A stretch of 64,000 bases of DNA. Origin: Ricinus communis (Eukaryota; Streptophyta; Magnoliopsida; Malpighiales; Euphorbiaceae). The notes below the pieces were generated by a model. It was not told the DNA's origin, did not search any database, and was given only the letters and a program-made list of their open reading frames with translations. The position numbers and the translations under genes are program-made. Below, in pieces: positions 1-11,420 of the stretch; the first letter of the stretch is position 1; the number at the start of each line of letters is the position of its first letter. The DNA is taken from assembly GCF_019578655.1 (NCBI RefSeq), contig NC_063265.1, forward strand, positions 16,416,285 through 16,480,284, in the 5' to 3' direction.

Positions 1-692
1 TTGTATATTTAATAATTTATATAGACAAAAGGAATAAAATTTAGAATTTAGACTAAAACTAATCTCCTCCAGCTTAAGGATAAAAAGTTAGTTTCCTCTT
101 CGTATGAAATATTAAAACTAGAGAAATTATCATTATGGTACTTCTTCTCCTATTGCAAAATACTAACAGGGAATTGCATTCACCAGATTAATCAAACAAG
201 TTTTTTTTTTTAAATGCTAATCAAACTAGAGACTTTTTTTCATTTGGAAGGATTTTGTTGCTGAGATTAGAACATAGAAAAACTAATTAAAGGAAACAGT
301 AAAAATAAGAAATGCAAACTTAGAAGGTGCAAAATAGAAGCTATTTACAGAAATGGGGCCAATTGTGTAATTTAGAAAGAAATTAAGGCGAATACTAACG
401 AATAACTGAAAACTACAAGGGCCTTTCAGACAAAATTAAAAACCGTTAAATCTATTCGAAAAATTCGACCGTTGGGGCCCGTTGCAAGACATACATTATA
501 GCGTAACGGTTAAACATTCAAAAAAAGAGAACCAAAAAAAAAAAAAAAAGAACTCTCAACTTCCCACTCTCCCATGTCCACTTTTCTCTCTTGAAAAACT
601 GTAAGAAACTACCAGTTAAAGAGAGAAAGAAAGAAACAGAGCAGCAAACCCCTTCAAAAAAAAAAAGAAAAAAAGAAAAATTCAGTCAATCA
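1..692. other. Upstream region and 5' leader of the glutaredoxin-like gene
   Basis: AT-rich sequence with no convincing gene. Positions 440-510 hold a cluster of AACGG/CCGTT motifs, listed separately. An A-run lies at about 534-549, followed by a pyrimidine-rich leader. The open frame that runs into the gene from about 591 starts at TTG and encodes Lys-rich low complexity, so it is read here as 5' UTR. Confidence 0.5.
443..509 (+). promoter_or_regulatory. Cluster of four AACGG/CCGTT (MSA/MYB-like) cores
   Basis: CCGTT occurs at 443-447, 469-473 and 479-483, and AACGG at 505-509, all within 67 bp. The reverse complement around 469 reads CCCAACGGTC, close to the mitosis-specific activator (MSA) consensus bound by three-repeat MYB (MYB3R) factors. 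The cluster lies 180-250 bp upstream of the chosen ATG. Regulation by MYB3R is inferred. Confidence 0.4.
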
Positions 693-1976
693 ATGGGTTG
701 TGTTTCTTCCAAACTCTTCAAAAGAGAACTCCATCAAGACATCATTGTCAACAATGGCGGCGGTCATTGTGTTAGCCATGTTGTTTCTCTTACTTCATCA
801 ACTTATGGTGCTCTAAAACTCGACATCAATGAAAAACTTCAACAACAGCAACAATGGCAAGGAAAGGAAAACCGTCAAGAAGAAGAACAAGAAGAAGATG
901 TAGAAGAGGTACCCATTAAAGAAATAGTTGTGGAGAGTAAGAAAGTAGAAGAAAGATCGTCGCCTCCTCGTGATCAAGAACCAGAGGTTATTAATACTTG
1001 GGAGCTAATGGAAGATCTTGAAGAAGAAGGTGGAGTACACAAGAAAAGCCCTAAATCAAGGGGTGGTGGTATTCTGTTTCGTGGGTTTAAAGATGTTGAT
1101 GTCAGGAGTCCATTGAAGTTCTTGAATCAGATCGGATCTCCAAGAAAGGCTAAAACATTTGGTGGCAAAGAGAACAAAGTTAGAAGAATGTCTGATTTTA
1201 GTCCCAGACCGGTCTTTAAAGAAATTAATTCATCAGGAAAGTCTAACAAGGCAGTTATGAGATTGAGTTATCCAATAAAAGGGTCTTCAATCAGCACAAG
1301 AACAGAAAATGCTGCTGCTGGTGATTATTCTGCGCTTTCTTCAAGGACGAGGAGTTTCAGTCCTCTGTTTGATCCAGAACTTGTTGCATTATATGAAAGA
1401 GAATTGACTGAGGAAGAAGAGAAAGTCAAGAGGATTATTTCTATAACTCCTAAACCTCATCAGAAGTTCAAGAATTCGCTCCAATTAGAATCTATTCTTC
1501 AATCTTTCGAACAAAAATGTCCACCTGGTGGGGAAAATGCTGTTGTTCTTTACACCACTACATTGAGGGGAATAAGGAAAACATTTGAGGATTGTAATAC
1601 AGTGAGATCTATTATCGAATCGCATCATATTCATATGCTTGAGAGAGATATATCCATGGATTCAGGGCTAAAGGAGGAGCTAAGAAGGCTAATGGGTACT
1701 AAGGTAGTGAAAGTTCCACTTGTGTTTGTTAAAGGGAGGTTAATTGGAGGTGCTGATCAAGTGGTGAAGCTGGAAGAGGAAGGAAAACTGAGGATTTTGT
1801 TTGATGGGATTCCGAGAGGGCTCGCCGGCGGATGCGAAGGATGTGCAGGGGTCAGGTTCGTGATGTGCATGGAGTGTAACGGGAGCTGCAAGGTCTTGGA
1901 TAATGAGCAGAAGAAGATGGTGAAATGTGGTGGGTGCAATGAAAATGGTTTGATACAATGCCCCATTTGTTGCTAA
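693..1976 (+). CDS. Glutaredoxin-domain protein with C-terminal CxxC cluster (plant GRX-like, 427 aa)
   Basis: Intronless, 427 residues from the ATG at 693. This start is preferred because it gives MGCVSSK, a textbook N-myristoylation signal (Gly2, Ser6, Lys7), so membrane attachment is likely. Residues 20-280 are acidic and Ser-rich, probably disordered. Residues ~283-375 form a glutaredoxin fold (VVLYTTTLRGIRKTFEDC, then the VPLVFVKGRLIGGAD part with the cis-Pro strand). The usual CPYC/CCxC active site is replaced by TTLRG, so classical thiol-disulfide activity is doubtful. From Cys381 there are paired cysteines (CEGC, CMEC, CGGC, CPIC), a zinc-binding-like tail. The arrangement matches the Arabidopsis At5g39865/At3g57070 family, whose function is poorly defined. 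Confidence 0.9.
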   Translation: MGCVSSKLFKRELHQDIIVNNGGGHCVSHVVSLTSSTYGALKLDINEKLQQQQQWQGKENRQEEEQEEDVEEVPIKEIVVESKKVEERSSPPRDQEPEVINTWELMEDLEEEGGVHKKSPKSRGGGILFRGFKDVDVRSPLKFLNQIGSPRKAKTFGGKENKVRRMSDFSPRPVFKEINSSGKSNKAVMRLSYPIKGSSISTRTENAAAGDYSALSSRTRSFSPLFDPELVALYERELTEEEEKVKRIISITPKPHQKFKNSLQLESILQSFEQKCPPGGENAVVLYTTTLRGIRKTFEDCNTVRSIIESHHIHMLERDISMDSGLKEELRRLMGTKVVKVPLVFVKGRLIGGADQVVKLEEEGKLRILFDGIPRGLAGGCEGCAGVRFVMCMECNGSCKVLDNEQKKMVKCGGCNENGLIQCPICC

Positions 1977-4786
1977 TCTATAACCATTTTTTTTAACTTA
2001 TTATTTTAATTTATTTTATTGGTTGCAAGAATGTGGGCATTTGCTAGGTTTCATTATTGTATCAACACTTACTCTTACTCTTAATCGGTTTTGATTCCAC
2101 TGTAAGGAATGGACAGAATATGATCTGGTATGATTTTTATTTGTTCAGGGGTTACTAAAGTGGGTTTTAGGCCCCCTTTTGTATTTTGATTTTAGACTGA
2201 CCTTGTTTTTTCCAAGAAATGAATATTAGTTTGGTATATAAGTATCTGTGTTTGTTCATGTGTTTTTGGAGTTGATTATTTCACTATTTTCCAAACAAAA
2301 AGAACAAATAGGAGAAGACATGCACACAGGGTAAAGTGTTGTGTTTTCTAGTGAAGGTTGATGTACTATTAAATAGATCAATTGACTCTAAAAGCTTTGA
2401 GTTACCTAGCAGAAAGAGTAAAAAAAAGAACAAAAGAACAAACCAGAAGACAACCAAACAAAAGCATAAATAAATGGGTTATAAAGTTTAAAATATGTTT
2501 ATAGTGTCTGGAATTAATACAAGACTAGGACCTAAAACTACAAGCTCCAAATGGGTCCAAATACAAGCAATGTAGAGGAAAGAGACCAAAGCTCAAGCAA
2601 TTGAAATCCAATTGGGAAACACTTGTATGCAATGACAATGTGGAGAGCTAATGGCTCAATAGTTTTTGTTTGTTCTTTTAAATGGAGTGCATTGTTTCAT
2701 GCTACTGAATTTCTTCATAGCTATTCTCAGACAAAAAAAAAGAGACCTTGTTCAGGGTCGGTCCTTCATGTTAAAATTATCAAACTGCAGAAAAACTGAT
2801 GTCCCCTCCTCTGCAAAATGAATTAAAATATTAAATCGTTTCGTACTGTTTCTTCACATTTAATCTAACCAACATACTTTTAACTATTAAGCATCTCAGT
2901 CCCCTTCCAGTTAAAAACTTGACACTGTTCTTATGCTTCCTTTATTGACGGCAGAAATCAAAGAGACAAATAGCTGACTGGAAATTTTAAACCAATATAT
3001 ATATGCATATTGGCATGCCAAGGAAACTTTGAATGCCTGGGGAGCCACCTTAGATTTCTAATAGTTGGCCATTTCACCATTTGAAATTTGAAGGTGGCTT
3101 TTATACAGACAGAGAGGGCATATAAACCTGCATAAGTTTCAAGTATGATACATTATCAGTTTCGACATTATTTATCCCTCGTGTATATATATACGTATAT
3201 GATAAAAGTTGCAGCATTTGTACAGACAGAGAGAGGAAGTCATCTTGCCAAGGCTGTAAGCAAGAGCAGAAACGTCTGTATATAATGGCTTTCTCTGACA
3301 GCAGGGTTTGATTCATTTTTAGTGTTCTCCAATTTTCCATTTGATCAAATGGTGAAGTTAATTTTGGAATATGGGACGTGAACAGATACAACAAAGATTG
3401 AAAGCCAACGAGAGCGAAAAACTATAGACTTTGTTGATTCAGAAAAATCCCACTCCGGACAGTTAAAAAGAGAAATTGTGAGCGTTATCCGACGGAAAGG
3501 ATACTCTTCCTGGAGAAGTCAGTTTTTTCATGATGAATTCTATCTCTTATCAGGCATCACTTAATGAGAAACAGTAAGTTTTGAAGAGTATTTAGTAGTC
3601 AATTTGTTTTTAGATTATAATGGGTGCTTGAACTAGCTCACACTTTGTTAGTGAAGGTGTAGGTTGCATGGAAATGAAAATGAAAAATCGTTACGATACA
3701 AGGATAGGAGATTTTTTTAAAAACTAGGAAACGAACGAAACATTATTATATATATATATTTTAATTTTTTTACTTCATTATTATCTTTATCAGCATAAAA
3801 AAATATAAATTATTGGCAATTATTTAATTACTATAAACTTAGAAAAAAATAATGTATAAAATAATACATATATATAAAGATTTTTAAATGTAAAACAACT
3901 AAAATTAAGAATATTTATATCATAAGAAAATTATATAATAGGGAAGAGTTAAGAATATTTATAAATAGAAAGTAAAATAAATAAATAAAATATTAAAAAT
4001 CTTTCTCAAATAGGACATTCAATTAAATAGAAATAATTTTTTAAAATTTTTTTAAAAATAAATAAAAATATAAAAAATAATTGGAAATGTGTTCTGAAAG
4101 AAAAATAATAAAAATATAAAAAAATAAAAATATAAACTTTAAAAGAATTTTTTTAAGTTTTTGAAGTATTTTTAAAGAGTTTTGATGTCCGAAACGTGTC
4201 CGACACGGAAACACGTAGTACTATCTGGCAAACAGGTTAAGGTCATAACACAATTGTTGACCCAGCGGCATACCAGTTCTAACCGATTAAGGTTTACTTT
4301 CCATGATCAACCTGCAAACTTTGAACTCAAATATGGAAATTTCAGGAATAGAATATCTGACTTAAAGGGTTAAGTGTCATAAGTAATTCCCGAAAGGTAT
4401 TATAGAGAACATTCACTGAAGAGCAGACAGAGCTAAAATTCGAGGAACTTTCTCTGTGCTCAGAGGTTCATCATTCTTGGTAATTGATTAGTGATGCAAC
4501 ATTTTTCAAACCCTACCTTCAACTGATATTTCGGATAGTGCGGAGAATAGGAGTTCATCTTTCTAACTTATCAAGCAAAAATTCAAAATATGCAATCATA
4601 GCTATGCTGAACGACCCTAACAATAACTAAAAATAGCAGGAGAAATTAAATAAAATTTTTATCAACTAACATAAGAACAGAATCATATCTAAGCAAAGCA
4701 ACAAAAGCTTCCTCTAACTAGAAGATGCCTATGTCAAAAGTAACTAATCCTAGCAGCAAAAGAAGAAAGAAGAACACTAATTACAT
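1977..4786. other. Intergenic region, AT-rich, no gene seen
   Basis: Contains the 3' UTR of the glutaredoxin-like gene (AT-rich to about 2250) and then noncoding sequence. Positions 3720-4170 are very AT-rich with A/T runs. A short open frame at 3101-3394 (minus strand) has low-complexity composition and no recognisable family. A GC-richer patch at 4186-4400 begins with a near-palindrome around CGTGTCCGACACG; its origin is unknown. Confidence 0.5.
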
Positions 4787-7700
4787 CTAAATAATCAGAG
4801 CGATGGGCGACTTCACATAAAAGGTAGAGTTATCTGTCCATGCTATGAAACCATAGACATTGGATGTGGCGTTTATGTTCTCAAACTGCAAGTAAAAATC
4901 TTTCGAACTTGAGCCATCAGTATAATCAAGTACCGGCGTGCTTGCTTTAACACTGACACTGTTGGGCATGCCAACAACAATACTGAAAATTTTACTGTCA
5001 GTATTTGCTATTGTTGCAGTTCGTTTAACCGTTACCGGTCCTCTTCTCAACCCATTCACTGCAATAGAAGGGTGATTGAGATTGTAGGACGGAACATCTA
5101 CTTGTTTACACCGGATTTCCTCTCTCAGAATCAGTGTTAGTTTATCTTTAAGGTCGTCTGAACCAAAATAAGCATTTCCTTGGGTGCAGAGGAAGTCAAT
5201 GAAATTTTCATTAGTAACCTCATACACTAATCCTGGATTGAAAACAAGATCTGGAACTATATTCCCTGCACCAATATCAAAAGGTGTTGCTGGGTTTCTA
5301 CCAGCTTTTATAGGATTCCCAGCATTGTCTATTGTCGTAGCTGTGCAAAGATTGAACAATAAAAAAAAAAAAAAACAAAAAAGATGGCGAATAAGATACA
5401 CTATATAGAATACATAATTAATGAAGTATGATAATTAATGAACAGGACCTGTTGTCATTAAGGCTGACTTTAACCAATCAGGGCTGACATTGGGAATAAT
5501 ACTTCTGAGGACGGTAGCCACACCAGAAACATGAGGGCAAGCCATTGAAGTTCCAGACATAGCCCCAAATCTTGCTAATTTAGATTGTATCATTATTTTA
5601 TTAGTATAAGCATTTAGATACATTGAGCCCATATAAGCTGACATAATGGTTACCCCTGGTGCTGCAATATCAGGCTGCATCAATAACCTTTACCAATTAA
5701 TATATATGATATCGGATTTTTAATAATGTAAAATCGTTATTTATATAATATTTGTATACCTTGATGATATCCGGTATTACAGGATTAGGTCCTCTCCCAG
5801 AAAATGCTGCCAATGTTGGGGCTGAAGCCGTGTGAATCATTGTAGTTGTTCTTGAAAAGCTAACAGTTGGCCTTTGAATTTAAAACAAAATGAATACCAA
5901 TATATAAGCAAAGTAGTATTTATATTTAAAAAAGAAACAAAAAAAAAAGAATTGTTGGCGTTGAATGATTACATACATGTTATTGAAATTTATGTAGTTT
6001 GCTAAAATCGGATAATCACGAAGAACAATTACTGGACCTGGTTTTGGAAAATCAAATACCATCTTTCCATTTTCGAGTGGATCAACAAATATCATCCCAG
6101 TTGCACCTGTGTTCTGAATTACTGCACCGGCAACTTCACCGTAGTCTACTCCATCCAAAATGTAGCACACTACGATCTTTCCTTGCACGTAATTTGGATC
6201 CACTTCATTTTTGTAGCAATCACTATATGTACATTAGAAGAAAAAAAAAATCAGATTTTTAGAAGCATAAAAAGTAATAACAATGCCTAACCATAAAATT
6301 AAATTATAAAAGAAAAAAGTACCCTGCAGAGTTCATCATTCTATTCTGCCATGTGAGTACCCCATCACTAAAGTCGGTCGGAATAAGCCCGAAACCCTGT
6401 AAATGTTGCAATGTTTCTATTTTAGCCAAAAGTAAAGTAAAAAAAGCTTTTGTATAAAATGATCTAATGATCATACCTTGATAACTTGTCCATTTCCAAG
6501 AATGATATCAGTCATGTATCGACGATCAGAAGAAGTAGCTGCAACAGTTAGGACCCAAGGTGCAGGATTTTGCACAGTAAAACGACCTTTTGCTCCATTA
6601 TTACCACCAGAAGTAACGACAAGAATCCCTCTCCTATATGCATGTAAGGCTCCCAGCGACATACAATCCTCAAAAACAGAAGAACCAACAGCCGAATTGC
6701 CTCCAACAGACATGGTTATAATGTTTACACCATCATTAATTGCATCATCAAAGCCTCCAAGAACGTCTGCACATGCGCACGTATTGTGCCAACAGACTTT
6801 GTAGACAGCTATACGAGCCTTAGGAGCGCCACCCTTTATAGGACTCTCGCCAAACATGTTAAAACTGACATCTCTCCCTGCTGCAGTGGCAATTGTATGC
6901 GTACCATGACCGTAATCATCTCGGGGAGAATAAGTGACATCGCCAAGTTGGCCGTAAGAACTCAAATATCCCTTATAGTAGTACCTGGTGCCCACTATTT
7001 TGCTGTATAGATAAAATAAAATATAGCAAACAAGGATAGAAGTAAATAAACTTTCCCATAAAAAAAGAAATGCATGCATGGAATATAAGAATTTGTAATA
7101 TAAAATTTGTAAAAACTCTAATAATTATTCATATTAGCATATTTCTTAGAATTCGAAACTATATATAAATTTAATTAAAGTGTTGAGTTCGGGTTTCAGA
7201 AATGTCACTATATTAAAATTTTTAAAATAATATTTTATTATCAGTAATGATTTATTAGTTTGAGTTTAAAAAGAAAAACTAAATGTATGCATAGGATTTA
7301 TACTTACTTATTGCACCTGGGTGGAGGAATATTATCCTCTCCTTTTATGACGCATACTCCTCTAAAAGAAGAATGTGATGCATCGGATAGTCCTGTTGGA
7401 TCAAAGCTTAATGACTCGGACCATATACCTGAACAAAACATTAGAATAGTCTTCATTAACAGCAATAATTAATATTAACCGAATATGATCTAAAAAAATA
7501 TTTTAATTAATAAAAATAAATTAAATAAAAGAAAAAATAGGGATAAGAAGATATTGGAAGCGATTTTCATAAATTATTTCGTATTTACAAAGAAAAACAG
7601 AAAATTATGAACCATAAGGAATGTATTTAATAATTAATTAAATAAATGGTGGGAAATGATCAATTACCACTATCCAACGTGCCAATAACCATATCAGCCA

Positions 7701-8462
7701 TTGGATTATCACGAAAATGATTAAAGCGACCTTTAAACTTTCCATTTCCAAAATTATTTGCTTCTTGTTCTGAAAGAAAATCCCATGATCTTGTGGTGTG
7801 GAGTTCTAACATCTGATTTTCAAACACAGAAACTACGGAATCGTGTCCTGCAATTAAAGAGAAATATATTATTATTATTATTATTATTACTATTTCAAAA
7901 CCCAAGAAAAGAAAAAAAGAAAAGCAGTAGTAATCATATATAAATATGTAATCACTTACTGCTTATCTCGTTAGCTTGCTCAGGTGAAAGCAAGGCTGAG
8001 AAACCCCTAAAACTCTTATGGTAATGGTTGATAATTTTAGTCCGAGCATGATGAACACTGCAAAATTGATAATAAAAGAAGTGATTAAAGAAAACAAACA
8101 CTAATTATTATTTTGTTTATTATTAACTAAAATCAATTGATTAATTATTTGAGTGGTTTTATTTTATTACCTGCCACCAATGTATGAAGCAAGCAACTCA
8201 TGGTTAGCATTGATGACTGATTCAGAATCTGGAAATGAGTGATCCCCCATGTACACAATGTAATGCTACCATACACACACAAAAAAGAAAAGTTTTAAAA
8301 ATATAGTAAATAATTCAAATAAGTAATTAAAAAAAAAGAAACCTTATGATCAGGAGTGTATCCATGAACCGAAGAATAATTGAACTCCAGTCGATGACTA
8401 GAAACAAAGAGCAAAGATGAATGAACAAAAAGAAGCAGGGAAATGGTGATTTTCGAAGCCAT
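4787..8462 (-). CDS. Subtilisin-like serine protease, cucumisin/SBT type (743 aa, 11 exons)
   Basis: Exons on the minus strand: 8343-8462, 8171-8265, 7960-8057, 7668-7847, 7308-7428, 6477-7002, 6323-6396, 5977-6222, 5760-5871, 5449-5674, 4787-5340. All junctions are GT-AG and the frames join to an intact 743-residue protein. It starts with a hydrophobic signal peptide (MASKITISLLLFVHSSLLF). Next come an I9 propeptide (HYIVYMGDHS...SFRGFSALLSPEQA), the catalytic Asp in LDSG (D123), His in GHGTH (H197), the oxyanion Asn in GGNNG (~299), a PA-type insert (~366-447) and Ser in GTSMACPH (S527). A C-terminal fibronectin-III-like domain follows. The product is most likely a secreted or apoplastic endoprotease; its substrate is unknown. 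Many short exons are typical of the SBT4/cucumisin group. No inactivating change was found. Confidence 0.93.
7868..7888. repeat. (ATT)n microsatellite in a subtilase intron
   Basis: Seven consecutive TTA/ATT-type triplets in the intron between exons 3 and 4 of the subtilase gene. Confidence 0.8.
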
Positions 8463-11420
8463 TTGTGAACCTAATATTTGTTAAAGGAAGAAACATGAAT
8501 ATGAAAAGAGTGTGTTAAGTTTACTATAATTTATATATTAATTTTTTTACTTATTAATTTTATAATTATCTAAATGTTTAAATTTCTATTTTACGATTAT
8601 CTTTATCTATCTGTGTTTAAATGTTAAAAGTCCCATTTGAATTACTTATCTAACAGTCATTTTAACTATAAAAATCTTGATTTTTAAATAACTTATCTTT
8701 TTAATTGTCTAAACACTTTTAGAATTTTGAATTGTCAAATACTTGATATTTTTGAAGTGTCAATTACGTTTTAAATTTTTGTTTCAACTATAATTCAGTT
8801 TTAAAAGGTTTATTAATTGTAAGAAACTAAAAAGGAATTTATATTTTTTAAAATAAAAAAAAAACAGAAAGAAAATTGATTCAACAAGATACTCTCAATA
8901 GGGTAATAATATTAAGGCCAGGCAAGAAAACTCAAATTCAAGAACTAATCTGTTGAAAAGAAAAAAAAAAAACTCAAGAATTAATAATTGCATAATTTTT
9001 CAAAGTTAAAAATATTAACTAGATCGTTTCTTGATGACAATCTAACTTTTGACATTTAATTCTGAAATAGTCATTTTAGAACTAGTTAGACTAAGCAACA
9101 TATATAATCATTTACATACGTCAATAAACGAGAGATATGCATAGAGAGAAGATTTCATTTTATTTTAAATTTATTGGTAAAGTAAAAAGAATTTAGATTA
9201 ACTAGAAGAAACGTATCTAAATATAAAATTAATTTATATACAACAATGATACATAAGATTAGATGAATTAATTTTTGATAAAATTGAGTCGGCCCATGTA
9301 TATCTGCATTATTTTACATAAAGACAGAAGTGTTTCTTTTTATTTTTCATTTTATAGAAATAGAAAATGAAATAGAGTGAAATCCTATATTCGTATCTTG
9401 AGTCACATATCGAGTTTTAAAATTTAATTGAAAATTATTTTTATATAATGTTAGTTAAATTTATTAAATTGTCAATTTATATCTTAAATCACAAGGGAGT
9501 ATTCAACTCATAAATTTTCATAATTTAAGTTTTAAAAAAAAAGCATACATTTAAATATAACAAATGATATTAAAGCTTGTGCAATGTATGTTGAATAAAA
9601 ATAGCATACCTTGTCCATTGAAAAAAAAAAAAAACATATGAGACAATATTAGTAATGGGTGCTGAAGTTGAAACCTCACATGCTCAAAAGAAATTATATA
9701 CTTGGAGTATAGTAAGAGGTATATGCCATTTGAATTATCATATTCAAATCATTAAGGTGTTGTATTTTATAATGGGTTTAAGTTCCATTTTTATAGAATT
9801 AGTTGTATAAGAATTATTATCTATATATAAATGAGATTATGGTCACAGGTAAGTTTCTTTTTCAATCAAAATTATAATGTAAGAGATGAATTTGCATAGG
9901 TTGATCGAATTTTTAAAGGAAAGGATTAATTACATAAGAAAAAAAAAAGGTTTTCCTAAAAGGATTAAAATTATAAATTGTAGTCATTCAAATGTCAAGC
10001 GCTAACAAAACCTTTATGAATTAATATAGATAAAATATTATTTAAATTAATATAAGTAGAAATATAAAGGGGTTTAAACTATTAAGATTTAACAAAAACT
10101 ATAGGGGCTAGATTAAAATTATAAATAATAGTACGGGATATCAATATTTTGTGTTTAAATATTTTCAGATTATTGGTAAAATTTAGTTCCCCAACATTTA
10201 AAGGGTTGATGATGAAAAGTTGGGCTTTTTTTTTTCCATATCAATTTCTTCTTATTCCATACTGTTTTTTTTTACATCACCCACCAATTTTCTATATAAT
10301 AATTAATAATAATTTATAGATGCCGAACAGAATATTTACGAGTAATAAAATATTACTTTAAAAATTTTAAACGTAGTTGTATACATAAAATTCGAATTAA
10401 GAACCTTAGCTTTGTTTGTTTGTGAAAAATATTTTTTTTTTTAATATTTGGGACACCAAGGAAAAATAAGTTAAAAAATTACTGATTAAATAAAATGACT
10501 TCAAAATATATTGACAATAACTTCCCATTTTGAGAACGGAAAATTATTTTCCAATGCTTAAAAGCAGGCCTAATAGGTTTTCTGTTGATTGTATTGCCTG
10601 GCAGACATTAATCTGGAGCTTGTGAAAAAATTCAGGGCTGGCCATTTTCACACATTTTAATTGTCAAATATGAAAGAAGAATAAAATATTATATATCAAC
10701 CTGTAACTTTATTACTAGAAGTTAAGCGTTAAGCATTCTGCCATACAAATTCAGGGTTATTCCAAGTGGTGAAGGAACTCTATTCATTTTCTTAAATTTG
10801 ATTTTTAAGAATAATATTGAACGAGATTTTTTAATCTATGAATCTTATCCGCTAAAAATCGTTTTATATAAATAAATTTATATAATAAAATAATTATTCA
10901 TCTAATAAATTTATTTAATATATAAATCTTAGTGAAATAATAAATTAAAATTAAAATTAACAAAAATGACATATAATAATGAAAATATAAGTGTGCATGA
11001 AACATATGTGTGCATGAACACCGACGAGGCAAAGGTGACAATCTTAAGACGTTCTTTTTACTTTTTACAGTACATGAACTCAAGATTTTATTCCTGTACA
11101 AACCCACATGTTTACATCATCATAAACTTCCACTAACTAATTGCCACGTTATATCAAACGTGTGATGGTACTGACACAGCAAAATCTTACTGGACAAAGC
11201 CAATATAACTCTGTGCTGATGTGAAGCACCAGATCACCATATTTCTTGCACGTGGAAACTCTACTTTTACCTCCAGTTGTAGTTGTAATAGAAGTGACTT
11301 CTCTCAGTTTTTTCTTTTTTATCAGTATATATATATATATGTATAACTAGCTTTATCTTTTTTTTTTTTTTGCTGTGAGTGAAAAGCTTGAAGTGAATTT
11401 GCTTAATTTGGTTTCCAAAA
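8463..11420. other. Intergenic region between divergent subtilase and F-box genes
   Basis: About 3 kb of strongly AT-rich DNA without a credible coding frame. Both flanking genes point away from it, so it carries two promoters. The last 300 bp (11110-11420) are less AT-rich and contain a TATA-like run. The short minus-strand open frame at 10898-11107 has no family resemblance and is not called. Confidence 0.6.
11325..11342 (+). promoter_or_regulatory. TATA-like element of the F-box gene
   Basis: A (TA)n run (GTATATATATATATATG) lies about 80-95 bp before the proposed ATG at 11421, followed by a T-rich leader. It suits a TATA box, but a plain microsatellite cannot be excluded. Confidence 0.4.

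Noticed and set aside
591..692. N-terminal extension of the glutaredoxin-like protein
   Set aside because: It has no ATG (starts TTG), encodes Lys-rich low complexity and would destroy the myristoylation start.
4787..8462. Subtilase as a pseudogene, because the open frames are short and scattered
   Set aside because: Eleven GT-AG exons join without a stop and all four catalytic-site residues are present.
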